From Adineta steineri (Eukaryota; Rotifera; Eurotatoria; Adinetida; Adinetidae), in assembly GCA_905250115.1 (NCBI GenBank), contig CAJNOI010000214.1, positions 40,402-104,401 of the forward strand: a stretch of 64,000 bases of DNA, given 5' to 3'. Both the position numbers and the translations under genes were made by a program. Under the pieces are notes generated by a model that was not told the DNA's origin, made no database searches, and saw only the letters and a list, made by a program, of their open reading frames with translations. How positions within the stretch are numbered: the stretch's first letter is position 1; every line of letters begins with the position of its first letter. Positions 49,873-61,698 of the stretch are shown piece by piece.

Positions 49873-50556
49873 TTATCTTTTTCTTTTTCTATTCATTGCT
49901 GCAGTAAGAACATTGGTAAGATCATTTGTCATTCCTTGAACTTTAGGTGGTAACATTTGTCTTGTTTCATTATTAATTAATCTATCATAATCTCGAAAAG
50001 CTGCTTGACCCAATAATAATAAAATTTTTTCTTGTCTTTCAAATTTATTTGTTTGTTGTTTCATACTTTCATGATGATGATGATCAGTTGATAAAACTAA
50101 ATGAAATGCTGAATCCATAATTGAACGAAATCTTTGTTGATATGTTTGTAAAAGTGTTATAGCAACTTGTCGTTTTTCATCAAAATTTAATTCTAATAAA
50201 TGTCGTCCTTGACGATAGAAATGTGGACCTTGTTTAGCCAAATCAACAACAGATGCATCAGCAGCAAAAATATGTCGTTGAATACGTGAATATATTAATG
50301 GTAATTCAGGTAATGAAGCAAATCGCGTTTTACAATTACATATTGAATAAATCATCCAATAAGGAAGTTCAAGTTTTGTATTTGCTGTTAATGTTGATAA
50401 ATTTGGTCCTTCTTTACCTTCACTTTTATCATCATTTATTGCTGCAGATGATGAAGATTCAAGAAAACCTAGTTTTGGTATATCAACAAGTAATTGACAA
50501 CGAATACGTTCTTGTGTTGAGAGAATATCATCAATAGAAAAATAATCTTCATACAT
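49873..50556 (-). CDS. GINS3: DNA replication complex GINS protein PSF3
   Basis: PSF3 is one of four GINS subunits; GINS joins CDC45 and MCM2-7 to make the replicative CMG helicase. The 227-residue frame has no intron (human about 216). It starts MYEDYFSIDDILSTQE (human EENFLSLDDILMSHE), then KLELPYWMIYSICN (human KLELPLWLAKGLFD), then a core with DASVVDLAKQGPHFYRQGRH and LLQTYQQRFRSIMDSAFH (human LLQTFIGRFRRIMDSS), ending in NRKRKR. An acidic/Ser insert lies between DIPKLGF and KLELP. The ATG directly follows a TTTTTCAG acceptor and sits 38 bases from the NOM1 stop, so the gene is almost surely downstream in an operon. The likely polyadenylation signal AATAAA lies about 50 bases after the stop. 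Confidence 0.95.
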   Translation of the reverse strand: MYEDYFSIDDILSTQERIRCQLLVDIPKLGFLESSSSAAINDDKSEGKEGPNLSTLTANTKLELPYWMIYSICNCKTRFASLPELPLIYSRIQRHIFAADASVVDLAKQGPHFYRQGRHLLELNFDEKRQVAITLLQTYQQRFRSIMDSAFHLVLSTDHHHHESMKQQTNKFERQEKILLLLGQAAFRDYDRLINNETRQMLPPKVQGMTNDLTNVLTAAMNRKRKR

Positions 50557-50564
50557 CTGAAAAA
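50557..50564 (-). promoter_or_regulatory. Putative trans-splice acceptor for GINS3
   Basis: TTTTTCAG immediately precedes the ATG within a 38-base gap after the NOM1 stop. No cis donor is available that would avoid fusing the two genes, so an SL acceptor is the simplest reading. Confidence 0.7.
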
Positions 50565-50594
50565 CAAAACAATTTTAATTTCTTCTTTTTTTTT

Positions 50595-53500
50595 TTATTC
50601 AACAGATAACTGATTAATAGCTATCTGACAACGACGATGCACTAATTCTGAATAATTAGTTTTATTAAGAATGAAATGTGAAAGAAATAATCTAAAAAAT
50701 AAATAAAAAATAAATTTTTTTCAAATAATTTTTTTCATTTTTACCTAAAAGCATCTTTAACAAATTTATAATTTTGTGTTGATGGAAATTGAAAAATATT
50801 TCTCAATGATGCATCATCGATCTCATTGAATAATTTAACAAACAATTCAACAAGAAATGTTCGTGCTGATTGCGTCAATTCGATGAAATTGAAATTCTTT
50901 TAAATATAAAAAACACTTTTATCTTTTTTTCTACATTATTAATATAATAATTTACTTTAAATATATTGAGTGTTAATGATTTTGATATTAATAATTGCGA
51001 AAGTGCTTGACCAAAATTTGCTAATTGTTGATTTTTAAGTAATGAAAGATCTTTAAATCTATCCCATGTATGATATTGTAATGATATCTAAATATATTTC
51101 AATTACAAAGAATTTTAATGATAATAAACATTTTTGTTCTTTTACTTGAAAACGACGATCATATGCACAAAATCGTTGTAAGATTAATGTATAATATGGA
51201 TTGTAAACTTTTTCATGTAAACAACAATGAACAGTGACCTTGATAGAACATTCTCGAAATATTTGAATTTAATAAAAACTAAACTTACATGAATTATTTC
51301 TCGTTCTTGTACTTTATTTAAATTAAGTTTATGAAGTTTTTCAACGGCATCATCACAATCCTAGACAAAATATATATATTCAAATTTTTATTCAAATAGA
51401 AATTTAATCTATTTAGTTACAACTAAAAATATTTAGCTTTATTGTATGTCTCTTCACATCATCACCTTTATTATTTTCTCTAGAGAAATGTATATACTGA
51501 GTTTCATACTAATAGACAGAATGAGATGAAGAACAAAATCAACATGATTCATATTAGGAGAAAAAAAAGAATAATCTGAAGATTCATTGTTCTTTGAAAA
51601 ATACATAATTATTAAAAAAAAAACCTAGTTGTATTATAGAAGTTTTTCAATAAGGATTTGTATTTCTTTTCCTTTTCCTTTATTGTCATTGTATTTATTA
51701 TCTTCTTCATCTATATCCGGTCATTATTTATTTGCTCTTTTTTTTTTATTCGATCTGTTTCCTCTATTCTATTCTTTCTTTTGTTGATATAACAAGTCCA
51801 TTAGTTTATTGCTCACATTCATTCTTTCATTCTCATAATTTGCCTCACTACACACTGGTTTTTTTTATACCGATTGTTTTCGAAATTAGAATAGTTGATA
51901 TATTTAGATTAATCATTGAAAAATTCAAATAAATATCAAAATAGGGGAAGATTTATCTTATATATCATATAGAAACTAGCAGAGTTATCTAAAGAAATTA
52001 ATAAATTTTCTTGACCTAATACAAAATTCGATAATAAATCTTATTTTGTTAACTATGGAGTTTCTCGTCATTAATTTGTGTAAAAAATTAGCATTATTTC
52101 TGTTGTCTTTATGACATCTCGAGTTTCTATATGCCTTATCTATACTTTGTAAAAGTTTCATGACAGAATATTATTTAAATATATATAATTTCTATAAATT
52201 ACTTCGCTTGTTAATAAAGTTCCAAAAATTAATCGTCTAATATCTGTATTCATATGTTGTTTTTTAGCTAATTTTCGAATTTTTTCATCAAATAATTGTT
52301 CAACTTTTTGATTTTTATTTGTTTTTTTATTATCTTGAACAGTTTGTTTTTGCCATGCTGATCCAACAATCCACCATCGTCCTTGTTCTTTAGCATTAAG
52401 AAAATCTTGTAAACCAACATTAAGCATATTAGCTTGTTGTACTGTTTTATCTTTGACTAAATTTTTATAAATTTTTCTTAAACGATCAATACGTTCCGGT
52501 TCAAAACCACCTGGTAATTTTCTGACATCATTATTTTTTAAACTTTTTATTGTATCCATCATAAATTCTAAACGTTTTGATGATGATGATATTAATGTTG
52601 ATGATGAACATATTGTTCGTAATTCTTGTAAAAATGTTTTTAATTGTAATGGATCATCTTTACGTAATAAAAATCCACTTGTTTTTAATAATAAAAGAAT
52701 TAATTCAAGACGTTTTTCATTTAATGGATTACTATTTAATATATATCGTGCGACATCAAATATAATTTTTCCATTTGTCATATAAAATGCGTACAGATAT
52801 GAAATAAATATAATTAAATTATCATTGATTTTATTTGATACTTCATCATTAATATGTTCAAGAAATATTTGAAAGAAATTTTCAAGTATATATGATCCAA
52901 TTTCTAAACCAATATTAGCATGAAGAAGAGAAGCAAGTAATGCATGTTCAGCAAGTAAACTTTCACCAGTTAATGAAAGTGATGATAGAAGACTATCGTG
53001 ATATAATTGATATATACATGCATGAATTGATGCACGAGATTGTGAACGATAAAGTGTTTCAATTTCAATTAATATTGATGAGAGATTTTTTTCACTCAAA
53101 CGATTTAATTGACCTTGAAGACGACGTTTTAATTCTATGTTTGAATTTTCATCGGATGCATTTTGTTTTTGACGAAGCGCTGGAGGTATATAAGTTGTAC
53201 CTTAAATAAATCAAATAAATATATAATTATTTAAAAAAAAAAGGATTTGTAAATATTATAAAAAAAACGATTGTCACTATTGACCCACTTCTGTTTAGAT
53301 TTTTCTATGTAAAATTCGTAATACTATAGAGAGCGAGAAGTGATATTAAAAATAGAATTATAAATAATTGGTTATTAAAATATTTGATTACAGAATGTAA
53401 AAAAAATAAATAGATTCGAGTAAACTAATATTAATTTTAGTATTCTATACATTTTAATATAACTTCTATTTGCTCATCTAAGATTTGTATGAATCCTAGA

Positions 53501-55403
53501 CAATGACTTGTGTTTAAAAGATATACCTTATTTCTCTGTTAAATTAATAATGAAAAGCTGTTAGCGCAATCCCTATGAGATTGAAACGTAAAATACAAAA
53601 TAGCTGTTGTAACATAAGTTACTACGAATTAATAACATCGCTTACGATCTATAGTCAGCGTCTGCCATGATCTATGATACAAATTATTAGTAATTAACTA
53701 ATCAGTTAGTTTTAACTAATTAATGTTAATTGACAATGTCTATGATGAGCCGTTGCTAGGGTGTCTGTCACGTCTGTAGCGAGAGGATGAAGATATATCT
53801 AATTGCTGTATATAGATGATAGGGGAGATACTAAAAGTTGTAGGGATAATAATATAGGAAGTCTTAGAAATCTTATGACATCTTTCGAAGCCTTTTAAAA
53901 CTCGTTGTTTCTTCTCTAATTCAGATAGATTTTGGACATTCTATATATCAATGAATCTAGCTTAATAACCTCATTCTACGTCAAAAATCATAATAAACTT
54001 CGTGAAATGATGCGATATAATTGGGGTCTTCTATATAGACTTAGTTATGATTGACAATCAATCCCTAGGAAAATCGAAATAGTAATCTATAATCATAATA
54101 ATTAATGGACAAAGTGTAGAGTTTCAACACTTGTCTGACATTTTTTCAGCTTCTTGAACTGACAAATTGCACTTTTCCCTTGATAAAATAGCACTATATT
54201 TTTAGTTGCAATTGAGTGAAAAAATTTATGATAATACTTCTGAAGCATTAGTCACTTAAATCCTTACACTTAACTATTTTACTTTACGAGTAATCTCAAC
54301 TTCGCGATTATGAACTACTTTTTTTTTACATAATTAGAGACAAAATTAAACCTTCTCATTTATTCTTACTTGAACTATTTTTAACAACATTGCCTTTAGT
54401 ATCAATTGTTCGTCCATAAATATCTTCTTTCACTATTGGAGCTTCTTCACTATCGTCTTTTTCTTCTTCTTCATCTTCATCTTCATCTTCTTCATCGTCA
54501 TCAAAATCGCCTTCATTTTCATCTTCATCTTCTTCATTTTCATCAAAATCTTCTTCATCCTCATCAAAATCTTCTTCATCTTCATCAAAATCCTCTTCAT
54601 CTTCCATTGAATCATCATCATCGATCATTTTAGTTTGAACTTGTTCATTAAATTTAACTACAGATGTTTTTTTTCTTTTTTGTTTTATCTTGTTTAATAT
54701 CTTCAGTTTTATTTGCTAATTTAACTCTTTCTTTTTGTTTTTTAGCTAACCATTGTTGATCTTCATCATTTTCATCATACCAAGCATTACCTTCTCCATC
54801 ACCTAATTAATATTTACAAATAAATTTTTAATTACAACAAAAAAACAAATATATAAATAACCTTCTGCAAGGAGGATTTGTTTCCGTTGATCTCTATCAC
54901 AAAAATCAAGTAAAAAATCCAACCCATCATCAACAAAACCACGTAAATAAGTTTTTCTATCAGATTTGATACCTAAAAGTTTTTCTAATTTTTTTATATG
55001 CATATCTTCAGCTTGATTATCTTCAAGTAAATTCTTTCGACGCTGTTCTTTAGCATCCTATCAATAAAAGAAATTAAGTATTAGTTAAAACTAAAGAACA
55101 GCTGTTTATTAAACCTCTTCATCAAATGTCAATTCAGTTGATTCATCTTCAGATTTTTTCTTTTTCTTTTTTTTTCTTCTTTTTCTTTAAATTATTTTCT
55201 TGTTCAGATGAAGATACAAGTGCATCGACAGATACTGGAATCTAAATTAAAAAATTGTTTATTTTTTCTAATAAAAAAGATAATAATCAAACTTTTTCTC
55301 GATGTTGCCATGCATTTCGTTTTGCTTTAACTAATTTTCTCTCGAGTTGACGACGCTTTTTTCGAGGAAGAAGATGATTTTCTTGTTTTAATTCGATTTT
55401 CAT
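50595..55403 (-). CDS. NOM1: Nucleolar MIF4G domain-containing protein 1 (NOM1/Sgd1)
   Basis: NOM1 is a nucleolar protein for 18S rRNA maturation; it binds the helicase eIF4A3 and protein phosphatase 1. The N-terminus is basic (PRKKRRQLERKLVKAKRNAW), then acidic and low in complexity (54370-54620). The MIF4G domain (53200-52200) includes YIPPALRQKQ, LNRLSEKNL, LLLKTSGFLLRKDDPLQLK, GRWWIVGSAWQ and MNTDIRRLIFGTLLTSE (human MNTDIRRNIFCTIMTSE). The MA3 domain follows (51360-50600) with EREIIHV and CLHEKVYNPYY. Two introns are long: 54369-53203 and about 52196-51363. The frame breaks twice in lysine-coding A tracts, at about 55163-55180 and 54665-54680, each by one extra base. The ATG follows a TTGTTTTAG acceptor 43 bases from the PLEKHA8 stop. 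Confidence 0.9.
54466..54605. repeat. Imperfect short tandem repeat coding acidic residues
   Basis: Repeated GATGAAGATGAAGAAGATTT-type units (minus strand) code DEDEEDF-like runs in NOM1. Confidence 0.8.
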
Positions 55404-55408
55404 TTTAT

Positions 55409-55418
55409 CTAAAACAAT
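55409..55418 (-). promoter_or_regulatory. Putative trans-splice acceptor for NOM1
   Basis: ATTGTTTTAG five bases before the NOM1 ATG, inside the 43-base gap after the PLEKHA8 stop. Confidence 0.65.
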
Positions 55419-55446
55419 TTTATCTATTATGTTAACGCATAAAAAA

Positions 55447-58102
55447 TCATCCAATAATTTCATCAGATTCAAGTTCATGTTCAATATAAAATTCAGTTAT
55501 TTTATTTACAACAATATTCATATTTAAACTATGATCGGTCATTTCGTTCAATACCTACAAAAAATAAAACAAAATAAATAGATTTACAATTGAATATATA
55601 TATACCTGTTGTTCGAAAAGAACTTCTCGAGCATCGTTTGAATCAATGGCAAGAGCAATAAGAAAATCTTCATTGTAAGGAACTGATCGAAATGCTATCT
55701 AAAATAATTATTTAACGATTTAGAAAATCTTTCTGTAAAATCTAATTACTGAAAAAACGCCACGTGTAATCCAACCATGAAAACGTTTTAATGTTTGTCC
55801 ATAAGCTTTATTCATAGCATCTTCAACAGTTTGATCACCTTGACCAAATTCATGAAGAAAACATGACAGAAAATGAATACTTCTATAATGATAGAATCAA
55901 AAACATTTTATTATTCTTTCATGTCAAATAGACATTTCTTCCAAATCAAAGTGTCACATATAAATTCTATTGATCCAGAAATTTTTAATTTAGTTATATT
56001 ACATCAAACAGATTCTATCGTTTTCCATAGTATGATCTCTGTATTACAGATGTGGAATATTGTATCCTTATTCCTTTTTTTTTAATAATGACTTATGTCT
56101 GTCATTATTAATATAGAATAACATGAATATCTTTGTTTTATTCAAATATATTAATAAGAGAATTAGTAAATTGTAATCATTGATAATCTATATCATAATC
56201 AAATTGAAAGTTTATCTTATTTTCTATCAATAGATTATATTTCAATATGATGTAATCGAATAGTTATTTTATTTAATAAGAGAATTCTTTCAAGTGATAA
56301 TATCCGTTTAAGTTCATATTTTTTTCTCATAGATAGAATACGTAGTACACTTAAAAATCCAAGAAAAATACACATTATTACGAATTCATCATATATATCT
56401 CTTGTAATTTGAAGCAATCTAAACATGATTCCGTATTATCTATTTTAAAAATGCATATAGAATATGTAAATAAAGTGAATATGATTAGTCTCTATTACAT
56501 TTCAAAATTAAATCAATTGTATCTTTCTTTCCTATTCTATGATTTATGCAAAAACTAATTAGAAATATTCTTGTAGATTGTTAGTATAGATTTAAAAATC
56601 GAATATACCTTTTAAGCCAAAGAAGTGAATCAGTTGCGGAATTTTTTTCTTTTATTGTTTTTGATATTATTTCATCATTAACAATTGAATATAAAGTTTG
56701 ATATTTACTCGGATCATTACTTATTTTTCTTCTTAATTTCTATAAAATTATATATTAATAATAAATTTATTTATAAAGAAAAAAGTATTTTTAACCTACA
56801 CTAATATTACCATTAGCATCTGCACGTAATGGAGTAAATGTTGTACTATTAAATTTATCTATTAAATTCAAATTATTTTTACATTAATTTTAATATAGAA
56901 ATGTTTTTTTACCAATAAGAGTAAGATATTGTTCACAGATAGAAAGAAAAAGTTCAGAATGTATTTCATGAAATGCTAAACAACTTAATTGTGCGAATCT
57001 ATAAAATACAAAAAATAAAACGATTTTGTATATTATAAATATGAATAGATCATATTTTGAATTACGTATTAGGTAGTTGAGAGAAAAATGTTTTATAAAT
57101 AATTTGTTTTGGTAAAATTGTTGTTGCTATTGAATTTACAGATCTATGAAAATAGAATAAATAGAAAATAATATGAATTAATATATATATACTTAGTGGG
57201 TTCATGTTCAGTAAATGACTGTCGATTAGTTGAGATTCTATTTGAAAGTTTTCGTGGAGATGGAGAAAGTAAAAGTAAAGATTGAGATGAATCACCAGTC
57301 GCTAATTTAACACATTCGTCAAGTGTATGAATGAATGCATCACATGTTATATTTAACATTGATGATGATTCATCTAATTTCTTCAAAACAAAAACGAAAA
57401 TTTTATTTTAATACATCTATATAATATCAACAAATATACTTTAACATCAGGTATTGGTGTATCATTTGCTATAGATTTAATAGCATGAACACGTTGTGTA
57501 AGAACTGTTTCATAGAGACGTAATTCTTGTACTTTTAGTTTTATTTCTTGATCAATTGCTGATAAATGTGTAACTAAAAACGAGAAAATCATATTCAATA
57601 AACCAACAAAAAAACAAAATTTTATTCATTTACCTAATGTTGATGATGTATTATTATTATTGTTATTATTATTAATTGGAATTGATGTTGTAGATTTTGT
57701 TCCTCTTGATTTATGTGTTCCTAAAGCAACAAGCCAACGTTGTCGTTCAGGTTGTGATTTAGCTTTTAAACAAAAAAATTGTTCGCCAGGAATAATTAAA
57801 TCAAAACGAAATGGATCATGTGGAGGAACTAAATTTACAAAAAAACAAGTTTTATTTATTTATTAATTAATTAAATGAATAATTTAACCTTTCACTTCAC
57901 AGGCAAGTACTAAACATGAACCTTTACATCCTTCATGAATTAATTCACTTGATTTATAATATGAAAGAACACCTGTTTCATCTAATACAAAATACCGAGG
58001 TTGCCATCCTATAATAAAATAAATAAAATTTTATTCGAAATATTTATTTAAGATTTTCTTACCATTATAATAATTCGTCCATTTATAAAGTACACCCTCC
58101 AT
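55447..58102 (-). CDS. PLEKHA8: FAPP2: PH and glycolipid transfer domain protein (PLEKHA8)
   Basis: FAPP2 binds PI4P and ARF1 at the trans-Golgi through its PH domain and moves glucosylceramide through its GLTP domain. About ten exons are read. The PH domain starts [20 protein letters not shown] (human [20 protein letters not shown]) and includes [21 protein letters not shown] and [14 protein letters not shown] linker with [17 protein letters not shown] follows. The GLTP domain has DANGN (glycolipid-binding Asp and Asn), SLLWLKR (the stacking Trp) and [10 protein letters not shown] (the His), then a C-terminal [10 protein letters not shown]. All key GLTP residues seem kept. The linker is shorter than in humans. 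One intron (about 55880-56605) is long. It is the first gene of the PLEKHA8-NOM1-GINS3 run. Confidence 0.93.
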
Positions 58103-61100
58103 GTAAATTCATTTATCTAGAATAGAATTTTCAATTGATTATATTTCATTGAAAATATATCAGATGTAAAAATAATATTATGTTATACGACATTAGTCGA
58201 ATTATGAAGCGGAACATTCAATAATATTTTTTACTAGACAGAAAGTTTTAGTTTTTATTTTGGATTTTTTAAATAAAAAGTATTTGTATTAACATAGTAC
58301 AAATTCGTACGTTTATCAATACTTCACCTATGTGATCAATTATTTTTCTTATGAAAACCAATTATAGTCGAAGAATATGTACGTGTCTCTCAATAGAGCA
58401 CGATTGTTTGTCGCTGACGATGATTGTTCTATAATTTTATAGTGAAGTAATAAAACATACTCAATATATTCGTTTAGGAATATTTTTGTCAATAATTAAA
58501 AGTATCTAGAATAGAATAAATTAAGAATTATCGATGCATTTATTATTTTTTGAATAAAATATCTCTAAAATGAAACAGTAGAGATATTTTCTAGAGACAG
58601 AGAGATTTAGATTTGTATAGTGACAGTTCGGCTTAGTATCGCATAGCGCGCGTCGGAATGAGTCATCGATGAATACAGAGGGAAACGAAAAAATAATTAT
58701 AGGATGATTTAAATGTCGAATTAAAACGTTTTTTTACAATTCTTCCTTCGTGATTTTTAGAAATTTCTTTGTGAAGGATATAATACTTTGAAGAACTTTC
58801 ATTCCAGAGTTTAATCATCGTATTATAGAGTGACATCGAGTTCTATCAATGAGAGTTGATGATTAATATCGAAAGCAGCGCCCTCTATCATCAAACAATC
58901 TTGTTGTAAAGTATACTTGTTCTCTTGAAAGAGACAAAACTCAATTTAAACGAAGAAAAAAAACTGGTTTAAAGTAGTAGAAGTTGTCATACTTATAAAT
59001 CCGATATAATTTAATTATGATTAATTTATTAGTGATCAGAGATCGAGTCTGAAAGTCTATCAAAGTATCAATGATGAACAGCGATAACAGAATAGGAGTT
59101 TATGATGTAATTTATTGAGCGAAAGAAAAATAAGACAAGATAGTTTTTTTCTGTTACATTTTAAATCAATTTATGATTCTTATGCTCATTAATCTTTTGA
59201 TTTCTATATGAGTTAATGAAGAACAAGTATCGTTATAATAATATTAAACAGAAAAGAGAGAGATAATCACTACTTTAAACATGTTTGATACTTTATTGAT
59301 ACAATAAATAAAGATATGTGGAAGAATTTGCCAAGCATTGTTTATCTTTCATCTTAATATATAAAACGGAAATATCTTGATATCTTTCACAATACAGTAA
59401 TAGAAAGAATAGTAACAATACTTTAGAAAAAGACTTGTCTTACTTAAGAATCTTTTTTATTGAGACTAAAATCATTTAAATTCAACCAAAATATGAAACT
59501 GCGTTCTTACTTAATTATTTCGAAGTCATTTTGCATACAAACTGAAAGTAATTGCTTAGATATTCGATAAATAGAAATATTGTCAAACAATAAAACAGAA
59601 AGTATACATGTCATTTATTGTTTTTACTATCTTGGCAGAGATGATTTACGTAGTGTAGACAAGAAACTTGATAAATGATGTAATGTGACAGTATAGTATA
59701 TCACTGATCCATAATTTCGCCAATATTTTCATTGCACAGTGAACATATGTTAGAGATCGTGAGAGTGAAGAATATGATGATAAATTATTTTGAATATTAC
59801 TATCTACACTTAGTATGAACGTATTTTGATAAAATAAATATTGAATATCACTCCAAATTCATGACATGACTTCAGTTTTATTATTAGTCTACCATTGTAG
59901 CTATAGTGAAGAGTCTATAAATGTATAATTAGTAAATTTATTTTGAGTTTAAACCTTTGCAATTTTTTCATGATTTCTTTTTAAAATATGTTTGATATAA
60001 ATCATTTTTACTTTAGTTCATACATCTTGTAATATTGAACTAATACAAATTGATAACTATTATACTTAGATCAAATGTTTCACTCAATAAATAAATGAAT
60101 ATTGATCATTTTACAGAATATTTTTTAAGTTTAAAATTGATCTGTTAAAATAGAGATGTACAACTTGCGTTGTCAAACATCATCTTTCTTAAAACTACTA
60201 TATTCATTGAATTTTTATTGTTTTACTGTTATGTCTATTGCTATCAGTCGTATGACAATGATGATTTTATTTGCTTTCTGTGACCATCAAAAAAGAGTCA
60301 TAAAAACGGTAATTTATGATTCAAAAAGCAAACTGATGAAAAATCTTTACTTGATTTTTCTAATGAAAATATTCTTATTAAAAAAACGATGACGATGCAG
60401 TTATTGTTTGACGTGCAACAATTTATAAATAGAATAGCGAAGGTTGAAGGTGAATATGGATTTGAATACATGTAGCGTCCTACGTACTAACTATTCATTA
60501 AAAAATAAAAAAAAAATATATAGATCTGTTATAATAGTTTGTTGTCATTTTTGTTCACATCCATACTATAATAGTCTCCATCATAATAAATAAACAAAAG
60601 CAAATTTCGTATCATCCTTATTGTTATTCATATGTTCTAATGGATTATTTGTATACATCAAATTTCATGAGCGAAGTTAGAAGAAAAGTAAAATGTAATT
60701 TTGTTTTTATTCTCTTCCAACAAATTTTTCATTGAAATAAATGTAAAGAAAATCTTTGGTTGTAGCAATTTCAGTTATGATCGATTTATCGATGATTGTA
60801 TACTAACTTTAAAAATATGATATTATTTAGAAAAAGTCATTCGATGAATTAATTACGCATTATAATATGTTAAAGATGAACGATATATTAAGTTACAAGA
60901 AAAAGAAATGTCAAGTATGTAAAATAGTGACATAGATTTTAACTCTGTAAAATTTGAATGTGTGTAAAACGTATAATATTGTGAAATTAAAATATTCTAT
61001 ATTAACGTGACATGATTCGCATTGTAAAAATGTGTTATCCTGTAAAGAGTATAGATAATTAGATATGTATTTGGCGTTTTTTTTTATGAAAAAAACTAAC

Positions 61101-61271
61101 AAAAGTGAAATTTATTATTTGTCCAAAAAAAGAGGAAGAAGAATCTGTAAAAGACTAGTCTTTCCTCGTAATTCTGTATTTTAATATAAATAAAAAAATA
61201 GTTTTTGATTACTCGCACAAAGTGAACGAATGCACTTGTAGTGCGAAGAAATCATTCGTTGATTAATAGTT
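58103..61271. other. Gene-free stretch
   Basis: About 3.2 kb of AT-rich sequence with no supported gene. Frames at 60156-60392 and 60911-61102 have no recognisable features. The PLEKHA8 promoter should lie in the first few hundred bases. Confidence 0.4.
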
Positions 61272-61630
61272 TTAAAAAAATCCTCTAGGGCCGCCACCAA
61301 AACCACCACCACCGAAGCCTCCAGGGCCACCTCCACCAAAGCCTCCTGGACCACCGCCAAAACCGCCACCACCGAAGCCTCCTGGGCCTCCACCAAAACC
61401 ACCACCGCCGAAGCCTCCAGGACCACCGCCACCAAAGCCTCCTGGGCCTCCACCAAAACCACCACCACCGAAGCCTCCGGGGCCTCCGCCAAAACCACCA
61501 CCACCGCCACCGAATAAGTCTACAAAAATCATATGAAGATAATAGTAACAAATAAAAATTAGTTAAACAATAGTTATTCAAGACATTTACCTCTAAGAAA
61601 ATGATGATGATGATGATGATGACCAAACAT
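61272..61630 (-). CDS. His/Gly-rich low-complexity protein, 95 aa
   Basis: Exon 1 (61630-61591) codes MFG, seven His, then FLR. Exon 2 (61519-61272) codes a Gly-rich repeat of the form GGGFGGGPGGFGGGG and ends PRGFF. The splice border (AGAG-GTAAATG and TTTGTAG-AC) joins in frame to 95 residues. There is no obvious signal peptide in this model, unlike many Gly-rich cuticle or antimicrobial proteins. GC content is far above the surroundings because Gly/Pro codons dominate. A TATATATATA box lies 55 bases upstream of the ATG. A role in structure or in phase-separated granules is possible but not shown by the sequence. The number of repeats may be affected by assembly. Confidence 0.6.
61283..61512. 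repeat. Gly-coding tandem repeat, imperfect 27-45 base units
   Basis: Repeats such as CCACCAAAACCACCACC and GAAGCCTCC(T/A/G)GG alternate through the coding exon of the Gly-rich gene. Confidence 0.85.
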
Positions 61631-61682
61631 GTCCAAGAATATGTTTTATGTCAATGTATCGACAATATTGACTGATCAATGG

Positions 61683-61698
61683 CGTATATATATACGCT
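61683..61698 (-). promoter_or_regulatory. TATA box within a perfect 16-base palindrome
   Basis: GCGTATATATATACGC is its own complement and lies about 55 bases upstream of the Gly-rich protein's ATG. Confidence 0.5.

Noticed and set aside
54406-54633. Leu/His-rich plus-strand frame
   Set aside because: Antisense of the acidic repeat of NOM1.
57660-57866. Plus-strand frame inside PLEKHA8
   Set aside because: Antisense of the PH-domain exon.
60156-60392. 78-codon frame with a hydrophobic middle
   Set aside because: Composition-driven; no signs of a gene around it.
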